Source: Natronomonas salsuginis (GTDB lineage: Archaea > Halobacteriota > Halobacteria > Halobacteriales > Haloarculaceae). From it: a stretch of DNA of 64,000 bases. The notes under the pieces were generated by a model, which worked only from the letters and a program-made list of their open reading frames with translations, had not been told where the DNA came from and made no database searches. The stretch lies in the NCBI RefSeq assembly GCF_005239135.1, contig NZ_QKNX01000003.1, positions 310,001 to 374,000 of the forward strand, written 5' to 3'. Positions 16,202 to 25,451 of this stretch are shown here, piece by piece. Within the stretch, counting starts at the first letter, position 1. Every line of letters begins with the position of its first letter. The translations under genes and the position numbers were made by a program.

Positions 16202-17503
16202 TCAACGCTCCGGGGGTGGGTGCGCCGACGCGACGGCGCTCGGCGGCTCCGACGACCGCGCGATTCGAGCCAGCGTCGTCGCCGGCACATCGACGGCGTC
16301 GAGGCGTTCGCTGAGATCGTCGGGGACGATCGAGAGCCGCGCCGCGAGCCGTCTGTCCCTGGCGATCTCCGCCGCGAGCGTCTCGACGCCTGATACGCCG
16401 CCGACGGCGGCCATCGACTCGGTCGCCGACGCGAGGCAGTCGGCTCGCTCGATCCGTTCTGCGGTTTCGAGGCGGTCCTCGATGCGGTCGATCCAGCCAG
16501 CCATCCCGTCCGGGACGCCATCTGTACACGGTTCAGCGTAGACCAGTTCGACCGCGGGCGGCGTCGGTCGAACCGGCGTGGCGAACCCCACGGGCGTTCG
16601 TCCGGCGGCGATTCGGGTCGTCACCCCGGTGTCGTCCCACCCGCCGAGCGGCTCGCCGTCGATTCGCGGAGGCCAGATCGTGCCGTCGAACGCTGGTTCG
16701 AGCCGGATTCGGTGGGGACGCTCGGCCTCGATCACGACCTCCACGAAGGTCACCCGTTCGGCCTCGATGGTGTCGACCGTCAGCGTCGGCATACGCCGTC
16801 TGGCGGCCCCTTCGTTGATAAACTCATGGGGCTCGGGAGCGATCCGATACACCGACGCGTCCAGCCACCGCGCTGCTTCACGGCGACTCTCGAACCGTCC
16901 ACAGGCCAACACGATCGGCGGTTCGACCCGGCCGATACGAATCAGCGCGAGCGCGGCCGAGATCGGATCGGCGTCGGCGTACCTTTCGGCGTCGCTGTCG
17001 GGGACCTTCGCCACCGCGGCGTCTACCATCGGCTCGACCGTTTCGAGCCGCTCTCGGCGCGCCGTTCGGCGCAGGTTTCCGAGCCGGTCCTCCAGCCGGA
17101 GCCGTGTCTCCCTCGAATCGCGGACGGCTCGGGCACGGCGTCTGGCCTCGGCGAGCGCCTCTTTCGCGGCGACGTGGTCGGTTTCGGCCTCCGACAGCTC
17201 CCGTATGGCATCGCGATACTCGTCGCGGAGGGAGCCGTCATCGGCCTCCTGCAATCGTCCACGGAGCGTCGCGACGCGCTCGCGTTTCGATTCGAGCTCG
17301 GTGGCCGTCTCCGCGACTCGTCGGCGGCCCGCCGTTCGCGACGGCACCGGCTCAGCAAGTCCCTCCAGTTTCGATCGCGTCTCGCGGCGCTCGGTATCGA
17401 CGCTCGTCTCGACGTCCAGCGATCGCGCGACTGCTGCGAGCGCGTCCACCCGGCGAAGCGAGAGCCCGGGCGCAACGACGCCGACGTGGTCGTAGAGGCT
17501 CAC
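16202..17503 (-). CDS. conserved haloarchaeal protein of unknown function, coiled-coil centre
   Basis: A 433-residue soluble protein. Residues about 30-160 are rich in Arg, Glu and Ala and look like a coiled coil; the middle has a conserved-looking segment around CGRFESRREAARWL, and the rest contains beta-rich stretches (MPTLTVDTIEAERVTFVEVVI). No enzyme motif was recognised. The GTG start overlaps the stop of the 115-residue gene upstream (GTGA). With the two small genes between it and mcm it forms a four-gene minus-strand group, hinting at a link with replication; this is context only. Confidence 0.7.
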   Translation of the reverse strand: MSLYDHVGVVAPGLSLRRVDALAAVARSLDVETSVDTERRETRSKLEGLAEPVPSRTAGRRRVAETATELESKRERVATLRGRLQEADDGSLRDEYRDAIRELSEAETDHVAAKEALAEARRRARAVRDSRETRLRLEDRLGNLRRTARRERLETVEPMVDAAVAKVPDSDAERYADADPISAALALIRIGRVEPPIVLACGRFESRREAARWLDASVYRIAPEPHEFINEGAARRRMPTLTVDTIEAERVTFVEVVIEAERPHRIRLEPAFDGTIWPPRIDGEPLGGWDDTGVTTRIAAGRTPVGFATPVRPTPPAVELVYAEPCTDGVPDGMAGWIDRIEDRLETAERIERADCLASATESMAAVGGVSGVETLAAEIARDRRLAARLSIVPDDLSERLDAVDVPATTLARIARSSEPPSAVASAHPPPER

Positions 17504-17847
17504 AGCTCTCGTCGCTTCATCGCCGCCGGATCCGGGTGCGGTGAACCGACCGCGAACTTTGCGTAGGCGACGTGCTCGTTCGAACGGTTCTCGTACGCCC
17601 GCGCGGCATCGCGAACCGGCTCGCGGACGTCGCGGAACTCGTTGAACGGCTCGGTTCGTTCCACCTGCACGTCGTCCGGATGCTTTTCGCGCAGCCGGAG
17701 CGCGAGAAAGGCACCGTGCTCGGTGTCGTCGAGCAGCGCCGCCCGCCCCAGTCGGCGGACGACACTCCCTCGGTGGGTCCGACACGCGTTTCGGAGCGAC
17801 GTTCGAGCGCCCTGCGAGTACGTCACGACCAACAACACGGTACTCAC
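17500..17847 (-). CDS. conserved haloarchaeal protein of unknown function, mcm-linked
   Basis: A 115-residue basic/acidic mixed protein beginning MSTVLLVVTYSQGARTSLRNAC. The opening beta strand and the HGAFLALRLREKHP segment suggest a small alpha/beta fold. No motif points to a function. It overlaps the 433-residue gene by GTGA and lies 30 bases below the 84-residue gene, so it is translationally tied to this cluster downstream of mcm. Confidence 0.7.
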   Translation of the reverse strand: MSTVLLVVTYSQGARTSLRNACRTHRGSVVRRLGRAALLDDTEHGAFLALRLREKHPDDVQVERTEPFNEFRDVREPVRDAARAYENRSNEHVAYAKFAVGSPHPDPAAMKRREL

Positions 17848-17877
17848 TGGACGCGTTTCGAGCTTAAACGTACGCCC

Positions 17878-18132
17878 TCATTCGAGCGGCCGAACGGTCG
17901 GTGCATCGGCGTCCGTCAACGCTCGTATCCGATCTCTCGCCTCCCGCTCCGAGGCGGCGACGACGATCGTCCCCTCGTCCGAGCGATACGCCGAAAGCTC
18001 GCCGTCGAACTCCGTCGCGAACGTTCGAACCGCGGCTCGGATCTGCCGCTCGCAGGTCTCCAGGTCGACTTCGCCGGCTTCCAGCGCCGACAGCGCTCCT
18101 TCGATCCGGCGGAGGGTGGCGATTCGGTCCAT
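17878..18132 (-). CDS. small conserved haloarchaeal protein, mcm-linked
   Basis: An 84-residue acidic protein that starts directly at the mcm stop codon (mcm ends at 18133). Its N-terminal half is helical (LRRIEGALSALEAGEVDLETCERQI) and the C-terminal half has a short beta hairpin (GELSAYRSDEGTIVVAAS). Zero spacing to mcm implies co-transcription and probably coupled translation. A role as a small MCM partner is possible but only inferred from position. Confidence 0.75.
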   Translation of the reverse strand: MDRIATLRRIEGALSALEAGEVDLETCERQIRAAVRTFATEFDGELSAYRSDEGTIVVAASEREARDRIRALTDADAPTVRPLE

Positions 18133-21100
18133 CTACACCGTCCGGAGATGGTCCGTCGTCGGTTCGTACACGTCGCCCTGCCGGCGGAGCTTCTCGATCT
18201 CGTGTTCGGCCTGCGATCGCTCCATGCCGATCTCCTCGGCGCGATCCAATATCGTCTCGATCGGCGCGCCCTCGTCGTACTCCGTCTCGATCTCCGCGAT
18301 CAGCGATTTGATGTTTTTGATGCGGTCGCGCTGGCTCTTGCTCCGGCCGGTCTCGACCACGTCCGCGTCGAACTCGCCGGTTTCGGGATCGACGCCGATG
18401 TCCTGCAGACACGATCGGACGATCTCGATGACGCGCTCGGCGTCCTCGCGCTCGACCGTATCCGACAGCCGCATCCGCGCGGAGGCCTCCGAGAGCCGGA
18501 CCAGTGCTTCGAGTTTCCGGGCCGTCACCGGTACCGGCGCGTCGTCGTCTTGGCCCTTCGAGCGCAGATCGACGTAGAAATCCCGTATCTCGACTTTCGC
18601 CTCCTCGGTCATCATCGGATAGCAGTTCCGCTTGGCGTAGGCGATGTACTTGCGAAGCAACTCCGCGTCGATCTCCGGTTCGACGTTCTCGGTGACGTTC
18701 TCGACCTCCTCCTCGGTGACGTTCGACGTCGTCGTGTTCTCGCGGTGGGTGAACAGTTCACCCGCGTAGTTCGTGTTGATGATGTGATCCGCCAGGTTTC
18801 CATCCTTCTCGGCGTCGGGCTGATCCGTGACGGTGAAGATCAGGTCGAATCGCGAGATGAGCGCCGGCTCCAGATCTATCTGCTCGCCGATCGACTCGTA
18901 CTGATCGAAACGGCCGTATTTGGGGTTCGCAGCGCCCAAAAGTGAGCATCTAGATTTGAGGGTGGCGTTAATTCCTGCCTTGCTGACGCTGATCGAGTTG
19001 TGCAGAACGACGCCTTGACTGATGAAGGTGTTCGTTGGCTCGACGGTCACGTCGTAGGCCCACTCGCAGGCGTGCTCTCCCTCGTTCGGGACTATCTTTA
19101 CATCGCGCACCCGGTAGTATCGAAGCTCGCAGCGTTCTTCGAGGTCAGATGCCCGCTTGTCGAACGATTCGAGAGCCTCTGAGATGGCTTTTTTCGCTAG
19201 CTCGGCCAGTCTCGTTCGTCGCTTTTGATCGTATCCACCGCTCTCGGCGTAGTGTATCGCGCTCGTCGTTTCGCCGTCGAGTCGCTCCGCCAGTTGCCGA
19301 CCCGACCAACCGACGACTTCGCGAACCTCGGAAAGCGTTTTTGCCGTTCGAATTCTCCTTTCGATCTCCTCCGCTCGCTCCCGAAGCCCTGTGAGTTCTT
19401 TTCGGACTGTTTCAATCTGGACGCCGTATCCCTCGTCGAGATGCGGCTTAAACCGACCAGTAAGCCGGACACCGAGTAACCGTTTGAGCTCTCTGATCTC
19501 TTTAGCTGCACCTGTCGGCAGTACGTCGTGGTGCCGCAACGTCTCGTTACTCCTCGTGACGAACGCAGCGGCGTCGTCGTAGCGCTCGTCCGCGGCTTCG
19601 ACGACCCGATTGACGAATCGTTCGGTCGAATCGCCCATCACGTACACTTTCCAAGAGTCCTCCGCGATGTCGTAGTGAATTCGGGAGCTAACACCGAGTT
19701 TCGAGAGTGCGTCAGCGTAATCTCTCGCCAGTCCTGTCGACGCCGTAGAAAACGACATCGCTTCGCTTTCGACGCCCCCGTCCCCGGCGAACGCCCCGAC
19801 TAGGAAGCGGCGGATGTTCTCTTCGGAACTCCCGAGCACCTGCGCCGGAATCCGTTTATCGCGTGCTGTGTGCATGAACTCCGGAAAGTTCCGCTCGAAC
19901 CAGCGGTACAGTTTGGTCGAGATCCATCGTTTTGTTACCGTTCCAGCCGCGTTTGTCGTATGGGAGCTTTTCATTCCGAACACCGACGACATAAGGTCGG
20001 CCATCCGATCCAACAATCGCTCGTTTTGGTTCGAAAAGCCGATCTCGTGAGCCGAGCCAGCGTATGAGTGCCCCTCGGCGACGAGGAATCCGAGCGCTTC
20101 TGCGAGATCACCGGTTAGCGTCTCCGGGAGTCGGACGTCCTTTTCTTTCCCCACGTGCGCTTCCGGGTCGAGCTCGACCGCCGCACTCGAGTTTGGAAGC
20201 TTTCGCGGTGCGGGTACGAAGGTCCCCGGTACCATCTCCCTGGCCGGAATCGTTCCCGTTTGGGTTCCATCGTCGACGAACATCGGATGCTCGGGCGTCA
20301 CGGTCACGGATCGTCCGTTCGAAAACGTTACCTGGATGAACTCGTCAGGAGCCTCGTGACGGCTCACCCGATCGATGGGACGCTTGCTCGTCTCGTTGGT
20401 GTCGAAATCGACGGAGTGAACGCCGACACCGTCGATCGGAAGGATCTCACAGTCGATGCCGTCGACGACCGCCTCGGGTTGCGCCTGCATCCGCTCGTCC
20501 ACGAAGTCCCCGATATTGATGCGTCGACCGTCTGAGAGCAGGATTTCGGTGTCAGGGTGGTATGATTGCTGCTCGAGCGCTTCGTGCATTGCCGAGCGAT
20601 CTTCCGGGCGCATCTTATCTAGCTCGTCGACAGCGGCGATTCCCTGATCGGCCAACACGAGCGCGCCGGCTTCCAGCGTCCACTGCTGGCCGTCGCCGAA
20701 GTCGTCGCGAACCGCGGCGGCGGTGAGTCCCGCACTGGACGAACCTTTACCAGAGGTATAAACCGACCGTGGAGCTAGGTTACGGACGTACTGGAGTAGC
20801 TGGGAGTTATGCGAGATGACGTTGTTCGAGACGTAGCTGTGGGTTCCCTCGACTTCGAGGTCGTAAACCCAGTCGTAATCAGGGTCGACGGGTTCGATCG
20901 AGTCGATCCGATCCCAGACGATATCGCTATCCACGAGCGCCCGAAGTCGTTCGATAGCTTCCTTCACCGACAACGCCGCGTCGATCCGCTCTAATACGGC
21001 CTCTTCCGCACCAGCCACGCGTCCACCGTCCGGAACGACTTCGTTTCGTTCGTAGTAGCTCACGGCGGACTGCTCTACGCCCATCCCGCTGGCTAACGAG

Positions 21101-23385
21101 GCCTGAGAGATGTTCAGCTCATCCCGGCTCTCGACGATGGTGTTCCAATTACCAGCGGAAACGGACTCGCGAAGCTCCGATAACTCGTCGAGCCTTTTCG
21201 AAAAGGCACGCAGAACCGTACGGAGGCTGGAACGGCTCGGATTTCTGTCACCCTGCTCGTAATGTTGGTACGTAGTTCGCGGAATCCCGCAGTCGAACTG
21301 CGACAGTTCGAGCCGCTCTCGAATCTCTCGCAGCTCGTTGCCGACGTTCGGAACGATGTCCGTATTCGTGTTCACGGAAACCTCTTCGAACGCCGAGGCT
21401 GCATCGGATTTTCGGTTGGTGACGAACCCTATCTCAGCTCTGTACCGCTCGAAATCCTGACCGCTGATCCTGAGTCGATAACTTCCGTTTGCCCTCGATT
21501 GTAACTGTGCTTGAATCTCGAACGAAAGCAACAGGCTTCGAACGCCCTCTAACAGTTCCCGACTCGTCGAGGCAACCGAGAGTTCGCGTTCCGTATCCGA
21601 AACCGTGCACTCACCATCGATGTACGCTCTCAAGAATCCTGCTTTACAGGGGCGCGTGGCACGGAATACCACTGGTGGTACGCGCTGTTCGGCGGAGCTT
21701 TCGAGCATTGCCGGCTCGATGCTTTCGAGGAATCGAACGAGCTCTCCGGACGAACAGACCAGTTCGTTCGCAGTCTTTTTACCATGTGGTTTCCGTTCGA
21801 AATAGTTTACTCCGAGTTGATCGAAGACCGATGCCGCATCATCGAGTATCTCTGCGTCGTTGTTCGTCAGCCAGATGCCGCCCGTGTTGTCGTCGCGGTG
21901 CTCGACGTACCCCTCCGCGACGATATAGCCGATCAACCGGGCGAGTTCGGGTGTCAGTTTATTGGGTGCCTCCAGCCGAACGGCGTTGTTCGATTTCGAT
22001 CTGCGGTAGGAAACGTCGAGGGTGTCATCGCCCGCCACCGGTAACGAGCGCGGTGCGGCGATGAACTTCCCTTCCTCCAGATCTTTCGTCTGACGGGCAC
22101 GAATACCCCCGTCAGAGCTAACGAACAATGGGTGGCTCGGCGTCACTTCCAACGTTCGTCCGGTTGCTGTTTCGACTCGATACATCCGTTCTGGCGTCTC
22201 GCGTTTCCATACTTTCGTCGCGCGTTGATGTCTGAGAACGCCGTCGTGGCTCATCGACGGGACCGCAAAATCGACCTCGTCGTAGACGCCGTCGTCTATC
22301 GGTTTTGGATCGTCGAGATTCGATTCTACGAGTTCTTTGAGCGGAACTTCGCTCCCGTCCGAAAGTGTAACTCTCGTGTCCCCTTTCGCGCACTTACCCG
22401 TACCGGGATCACCGATCAAGAGCATGTGCAGATCTCCCCGCGTCCGTGATCCGTCCGGGAGATGCTTCGTCACGCCCGAGAACAGCTGCATGATGATCGC
22501 GAGCTTCTCCTGGTCGTAGCCGTAGATCGAGGGGGCCATCGAGGCGATCATCTTCTCGTAGATGTCGGACTCGTTCGAGAGCTCGATGATCCGCTTTTTG
22601 TCCTCGTCGGTGATGTCCATGTCCTCGAACTGCTCGTCCTCGATCTCGACGGACATCCCGTCCATGTACACGTCGAAGATGGGGGACTTCTCCTGGTTCG
22701 ACCCCTGCTGGTCGAGGTGAAGGACGCCCGTCACGCGGACGTGATCGCCCGCGGTCACGTGTCCCGTGATGTCGTCGTCGATGTGGACGTCGATGCTCTG
22801 CGGCGTTTCGCCGCCGCGGAGTCCCTCCGGGGACTCCTGTACCCGGAGTTTCTGCGCGTCGACGAACTCCGACTGGTCGAAGTTGATTTCGAAGGGGCCC
22901 TGCCGCTCACAGCCCTGACACTCGTGTGGTTCGTAGAAATCGCCGGAGGTCTGCGGAATGCGCGTGAGGGTGCCGCAGCGCTGGCACTCGAAGGCCGCCT
23001 CGGTGACCTTCGGGCGCACGTCGGTCGCCTTCCGGACGATCCCCGTCACCTCGACGAGCTGGCCGCGGTGGCGCGCGCGAATGTCGCGGATGCCGGTCGT
23101 TTTCTGGAGGTTTTGGACGCGCACGTGCGCTTGACCCAGCTTCACGTCGACCGGCAGATCGTAGAGTCTGAGCGCCTCCTCGGCGTACTCGCGCATCTGG
23201 TCGGGTTGGGCGACGAAGTCGTCCGCGAGATCCGGATCGAACCGGTAGAGATCGTCCCAATCGATGTACAGCGAGCGCTTCTCGTTCGGGTACTTCTGGG
23301 CGAGTTGGCCGATCTCGTTGCGGTAGTAGTCCCGGTAGAACCCTTCGAACTTGTCGATGACTTCCGTGTTTTCCGCGCGAGCCAT
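18133..23385 (-). CDS. mcm: replicative helicase MCM, interrupted by two inteins
   Basis: The hexameric replicative DNA helicase. The 1750-residue precursor splices to about 698 residues, the normal haloarchaeal MCM length. Exteins show the zinc motif C-x2-C...C-x2-C (134, 137, 156, 159), Walker A GDPGTGK (325-331), Walker B VDELDKM and the arginine-finger segment SRFDLIF, then a C-terminal winged helix. Intein 1 follows the P-loop Lys directly; intein 2 splits EALEQQ/SISVSKAG. The frame opens 16 codons further upstream, but the ATG at 23385 fits the N-terminus MARAENTE and a TATA-like TTCTTATTC near 23416. Active helicase requires both splicing events. Confidence 0.96.
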   Translation of the reverse strand: MARAENTEVIDKFEGFYRDYYRNEIGQLAQKYPNEKRSLYIDWDDLYRFDPDLADDFVAQPDQMREYAEEALRLYDLPVDVKLGQAHVRVQNLQKTTGIRDIRARHRGQLVEVTGIVRKATDVRPKVTEAAFECQRCGTLTRIPQTSGDFYEPHECQGCERQGPFEINFDQSEFVDAQKLRVQESPEGLRGGETPQSIDVHIDDDITGHVTAGDHVRVTGVLHLDQQGSNQEKSPIFDVYMDGMSVEIEDEQFEDMDITDEDKKRIIELSNESDIYEKMIASMAPSIYGYDQEKLAIIMQLFSGVTKHLPDGSRTRGDLHMLLIGDPGTGKCAKGDTRVTLSDGSEVPLKELVESNLDDPKPIDDGVYDEVDFAVPSMSHDGVLRHQRATKVWKRETPERMYRVETATGRTLEVTPSHPLFVSSDGGIRARQTKDLEEGKFIAAPRSLPVAGDDTLDVSYRRSKSNNAVRLEAPNKLTPELARLIGYIVAEGYVEHRDDNTGGIWLTNNDAEILDDAASVFDQLGVNYFERKPHGKKTANELVCSSGELVRFLESIEPAMLESSAEQRVPPVVFRATRPCKAGFLRAYIDGECTVSDTERELSVASTSRELLEGVRSLLLSFEIQAQLQSRANGSYRLRISGQDFERYRAEIGFVTNRKSDAASAFEEVSVNTNTDIVPNVGNELREIRERLELSQFDCGIPRTTYQHYEQGDRNPSRSSLRTVLRAFSKRLDELSELRESVSAGNWNTIVESRDELNISQASLASGMGVEQSAVSYYERNEVVPDGGRVAGAEEAVLERIDAALSVKEAIERLRALVDSDIVWDRIDSIEPVDPDYDWVYDLEVEGTHSYVSNNVISHNSQLLQYVRNLAPRSVYTSGKGSSSAGLTAAAVRDDFGDGQQWTLEAGALVLADQGIAAVDELDKMRPEDRSAMHEALEQQSYHPDTEILLSDGRRINIGDFVDERMQAQPEAVVDGIDCEILPIDGVGVHSVDFDTNETSKRPIDRVSRHEAPDEFIQVTFSNGRSVTVTPEHPMFVDDGTQTGTIPAREMVPGTFVPAPRKLPNSSAAVELDPEAHVGKEKDVRLPETLTGDLAEALGFLVAEGHSYAGSAHEIGFSNQNERLLDRMADLMSSVFGMKSSHTTNAAGTVTKRWISTKLYRWFERNFPEFMHTARDKRIPAQVLGSSEENIRRFLVGAFAGDGGVESEAMSFSTASTGLARDYADALSKLGVSSRIHYDIAEDSWKVYVMGDSTERFVNRVVEAADERYDDAAAFVTRSNETLRHHDVLPTGAAKEIRELKRLLGVRLTGRFKPHLDEGYGVQIETVRKELTGLRERAEEIERRIRTAKTLSEVREVVGWSGRQLAERLDGETTSAIHYAESGGYDQKRRTRLAELAKKAISEALESFDKRASDLEERCELRYYRVRDVKIVPNEGEHACEWAYDVTVEPTNTFISQGVVLHNSISVSKAGINATLKSRCSLLGAANPKYGRFDQYESIGEQIDLEPALISRFDLIFTVTDQPDAEKDGNLADHIINTNYAGELFTHRENTTTSNVTEEEVENVTENVEPEIDAELLRKYIAYAKRNCYPMMTEEAKVEIRDFYVDLRSKGQDDDAPVPVTARKLEALVRLSEASARMRLSDTVEREDAERVIEIVRSCLQDIGVDPETGEFDADVVETGRSKSQRDRIKNIKSLIAEIETEYDEGAPIETILDRAEEIGMERSQAEHEIEKLRRQGDVYEPTTDHLRTV
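18997..20565 (-). mobile_element. MCM intein 2 with LAGLIDADG endonuclease
   Basis: A 523-residue in-frame intein starting with Ser (SYHPDTEILLSDG) and ending VVLHN before extein Ser, so it uses Ser1, His-Asn and Ser+1 splicing residues. Block B is TPEHPMFVDD. LAGLIDADG-like motifs are ALGFLVAEG and LVGAFAGDG, each keeping an acidic residue (Glu, Asp), so the homing endonuclease may be active. Near the C-terminus, VGWSGRQLAERLDG...AIHYAE looks like a helix-turn-helix. The insertion site is EALEQQ/SISVS. G+C is visibly lower than in the exteins, consistent with horizontal spread. Confidence 0.93.
20806..22392 (-). mobile_element. MCM intein 1 with LAGLIDADG endonuclease and tandem HTH
   Basis: A 529-residue intein inserted straight after the Walker A lysine (GDPGTGK/C...N/SQLLQ). 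It starts with Cys (CAKGDTRVTLSDG), has block B TPSHPLFVSSDGG and ends VISHN before extein Ser. The endonuclease motifs are LIGYIVAEG and FLRAYIDGEC; the second keeps an acid (Glu) but has Cys where Gly is usual. Between the endonuclease and the C-terminal splicing block are two helix-turn-helix-like segments (around LELSQFDCGIPRTTYQHYE and LNISQASLASGMGVEQSAV), probably for DNA recognition. AT-richer than its host gene. Confidence 0.94.
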
Positions 23386-23544
23386 TCTGCGTACACTCCC
23401 TTCGCGCGTGATCGAATAAGAACCTTGCCTCACCGGACCGGAAGTGAACGCCGCGATCGTGTCTCCCTCCGAGGGGTATCGAGCGCGTCACGTTCGCCAC
23501 GAGCCGTCGTCCTGCGGGATCGGTTTCGGCGTTCGCGTCAGCCG

Positions 23545-24726
23545 TCATTCGTCGGCCGGAGGGACCTCCGGATCCGGGCCATCATCCGGTTCTGAGGGCG
23601 CTCCTCCCTCGCCCGGCTCCGTACCGTCCGCGTCGACTCCCTCAGTCTCTGGCCGTCCGTCACCGGGGGTGGCGGGTCGGTACGTGTAGAGATAGCCGTC
23701 GTGAAGCACGTAGTAGGCCTCCTCGTTCGGGTCCTCGATGACGCTGTTGTTGGTGTCGATAGCGAAATCCACCAGCGAGCTCAGCGATGTCGCCGCGGCC
23801 CGCGGTCTATCGAACGCCTCCTTCGGGAGTTGCATCGTCGATATCCACTCGTCGAGATCCGTCCGATCGTCCTCGTAGGCGAGCAGCTCCCGCTCTGTGG
23901 GGGTGAGCGCGAGTTCCCCTCGACCGCGGGCGACCACGAGCCCGCCGAGCGCGGCGAGCGAAACCGCCAGCAGTGCTGGCGATCCGAAACTTCGAAGCGG
24001 TCCGGGCGACCGCTCGACCGTGACGGTTCGCATCGCCTCGCTGCGGTCGGTCAGCTCCCCCGGATCGTCGAGTCGGTAGACGCCCTCCTCGAGCGAGATC
24101 GGTAACGCGTGCTCTCGCGACGCTTCGACCTCCCGGCCGTTGACCCTCCCCACCATCTCGACGACCACACGGATCTCGACCTCGGCCTGCCCGGGCGGGT
24201 CGCCGAGCTGCTCCTCGATTCGGTCGGTCCGATTCGCCGTCTCGTTCATGTTGATCGCGAACGGAACCTCGATGGCTCCTCGAGGCGAGAGCGCCCCGTC
24301 TCGACTCGTTTCGAGCGGTTCGCTCGTCTCCCAGACGACCGTCGTGTTCTCGCGAGTCTGCTCGACGCCGCGGAGGACGAGTTGCACCCGAACGGTCGTG
24401 TTCAACTCGCCGCCGTCGCTCGCCTCGTACTCGAACGCGTACGTCCCGTTGAGCCACGGCGTGACTTCGGTGAAGTAGACCGACCGATCCTCGAGTGTGG
24501 TCCCGGCGGGATAGGCGGCGGTGTCCTCGGTCACCGTCGCCGAGTGCTCGAACGCCCCGGTCGTCTCCCACGACGAGCCCGGACGCTCCTCGGTCGTCGT
24601 GGGGGGCGAGGCGTACGTCACGTACGTGAGCCCGCCGCTGCCGACGACGAGGACGACCAACACGGCGACGACGATCGGAAATTGGGCGTCGAGCAGCGCT
24701 CGAAGTCGGCGAGATCCGGTGCTCAT
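23545..24726 (-). CDS. DUF5305-like membrane protein
   Basis: A 393-residue protein with an N-terminal transmembrane helix (about 16-34), a roughly 210-residue extracytoplasmic beta-rich domain containing several N-x-T/S sequons, a second helix near 250-270, and a cytoplasmic acidic, Pro-rich tail. The ectodomain pattern (TYAFEYEASDGG, EVPFAINMNETANR) matches what I know as DUF5305 proteins, which in haloarchaea often accompany signal peptidase I and exported small proteins. Such genes lie next to it. Function unknown; assembly or processing of a surface protein is an inference. Confidence 0.75.
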   Translation of the reverse strand: MSTGSRRLRALLDAQFPIVVAVLVVLVVGSGGLTYVTYASPPTTTEERPGSSWETTGAFEHSATVTEDTAAYPAGTTLEDRSVYFTEVTPWLNGTYAFEYEASDGGELNTTVRVQLVLRGVEQTRENTTVVWETSEPLETSRDGALSPRGAIEVPFAINMNETANRTDRIEEQLGDPPGQAEVEIRVVVEMVGRVNGREVEASREHALPISLEEGVYRLDDPGELTDRSEAMRTVTVERSPGPLRSFGSPALLAVSLAALGGLVVARGRGELALTPTERELLAYEDDRTDLDEWISTMQLPKEAFDRPRAAATSLSSLVDFAIDTNNSVIEDPNEEAYYVLHDGYLYTYRPATPGDGRPETEGVDADGTEPGEGGAPSEPDDGPDPEVPPADE

Positions 24727-24880
24727 CTCCGGAATCCATGCGTCCCCTGCGGTTTGTTATGCGCTTACTGGCTCCCGTAGGACTCGCTTACGACGCAACG
24801 GGCGTCGTCGTGGGGGTCGATCGATCTCGAACTCCGCTTTGCGGCGTATAACTTTGCGTGCGTCGCGTCACGCTCCGTTC

Positions 24881-25198
24881 ATGGACACGATCGCGAACCT
24901 CCCGAGCAGACCGCTCCGGGAACGAGATATCGCCCCACTGTGCGCCGACGATCGGCTCGACGCCGTTCCGTACGGTGGAATTCCCGACGCGGATTCGATC
25001 CGTATCTGCACGATCAAGGTCGCGACCGACGACACCGCACACGCACTCGGCGTCGACGACTCGGACGGACGGTGGACGCGGCTCGCGTCGGTCGACGCCG
25101 ACGACCTCGTCGCGGCCGACAGGCGACTCGACACCGCTCTCGACGAGTGGGTTCAGACCGTCTACGGCGGTGAGTTCCGGGTTCTGAAGTCGATCTGA
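24881..25198 (+). CDS. hypothetical haloarchaeal protein
   Basis: A 105-residue acidic soluble protein with no recognised motif. The ATG at 24881 is about 31 bases after the TATA-like CGTATAACT (24845-24853), and the reading frame has normal haloarchaeal codon use, which favours it over the overlapping antisense frame. The middle (SIRICTIKVATDDTAHALGVDD) could be a small beta sheet. It is divergent from the DUF5305-like gene. A short hairpin follows the stop codon. Confidence 0.6.
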   Translation: MDTIANLPSRPLRERDIAPLCADDRLDAVPYGGIPDADSIRICTIKVATDDTAHALGVDDSDGRWTRLASVDADDLVAADRRLDTALDEWVQTVYGGEFRVLKSI

Positions 25199-25227
25199 TC
25201 GGATTGCCCGCGTTGCCCTCCGCCTCG

Positions 25228-25244
25228 CGATCACCGCGTGATCG
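25228..25244 (+). terminator. 7-bp hairpin after the 24881 gene
   Basis: CGATCAC and GTGATCG flank a CGC loop, 30 bases after the preceding stop codon. No T-run follows, so a terminator role is weak. Its core resembles the inner part of the hairpin over the argX start (GCGATCAC...GTGATCGC). It may equally be a protein-binding palindrome. Confidence 0.3.
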
Positions 25245-25451
25245 ACGGCGTAAGCCGAGCCAAACTCAGCCGCACACAGTCTCTGCGGCCGCCGAACAGA
25301 CCGTTTGTCGGCTTCGATGGGGCTCTCTTCCGATTCCGCTTGTTCTCTATTCCAAAGGGGGATACCCACAAAGGCTGGAGTGCGCGCCGCAGTCGGTGGG
25401 TGCTCACACACCGAACTGGACGCGGCGCTCGACAACCGAGGGAGAACACCA

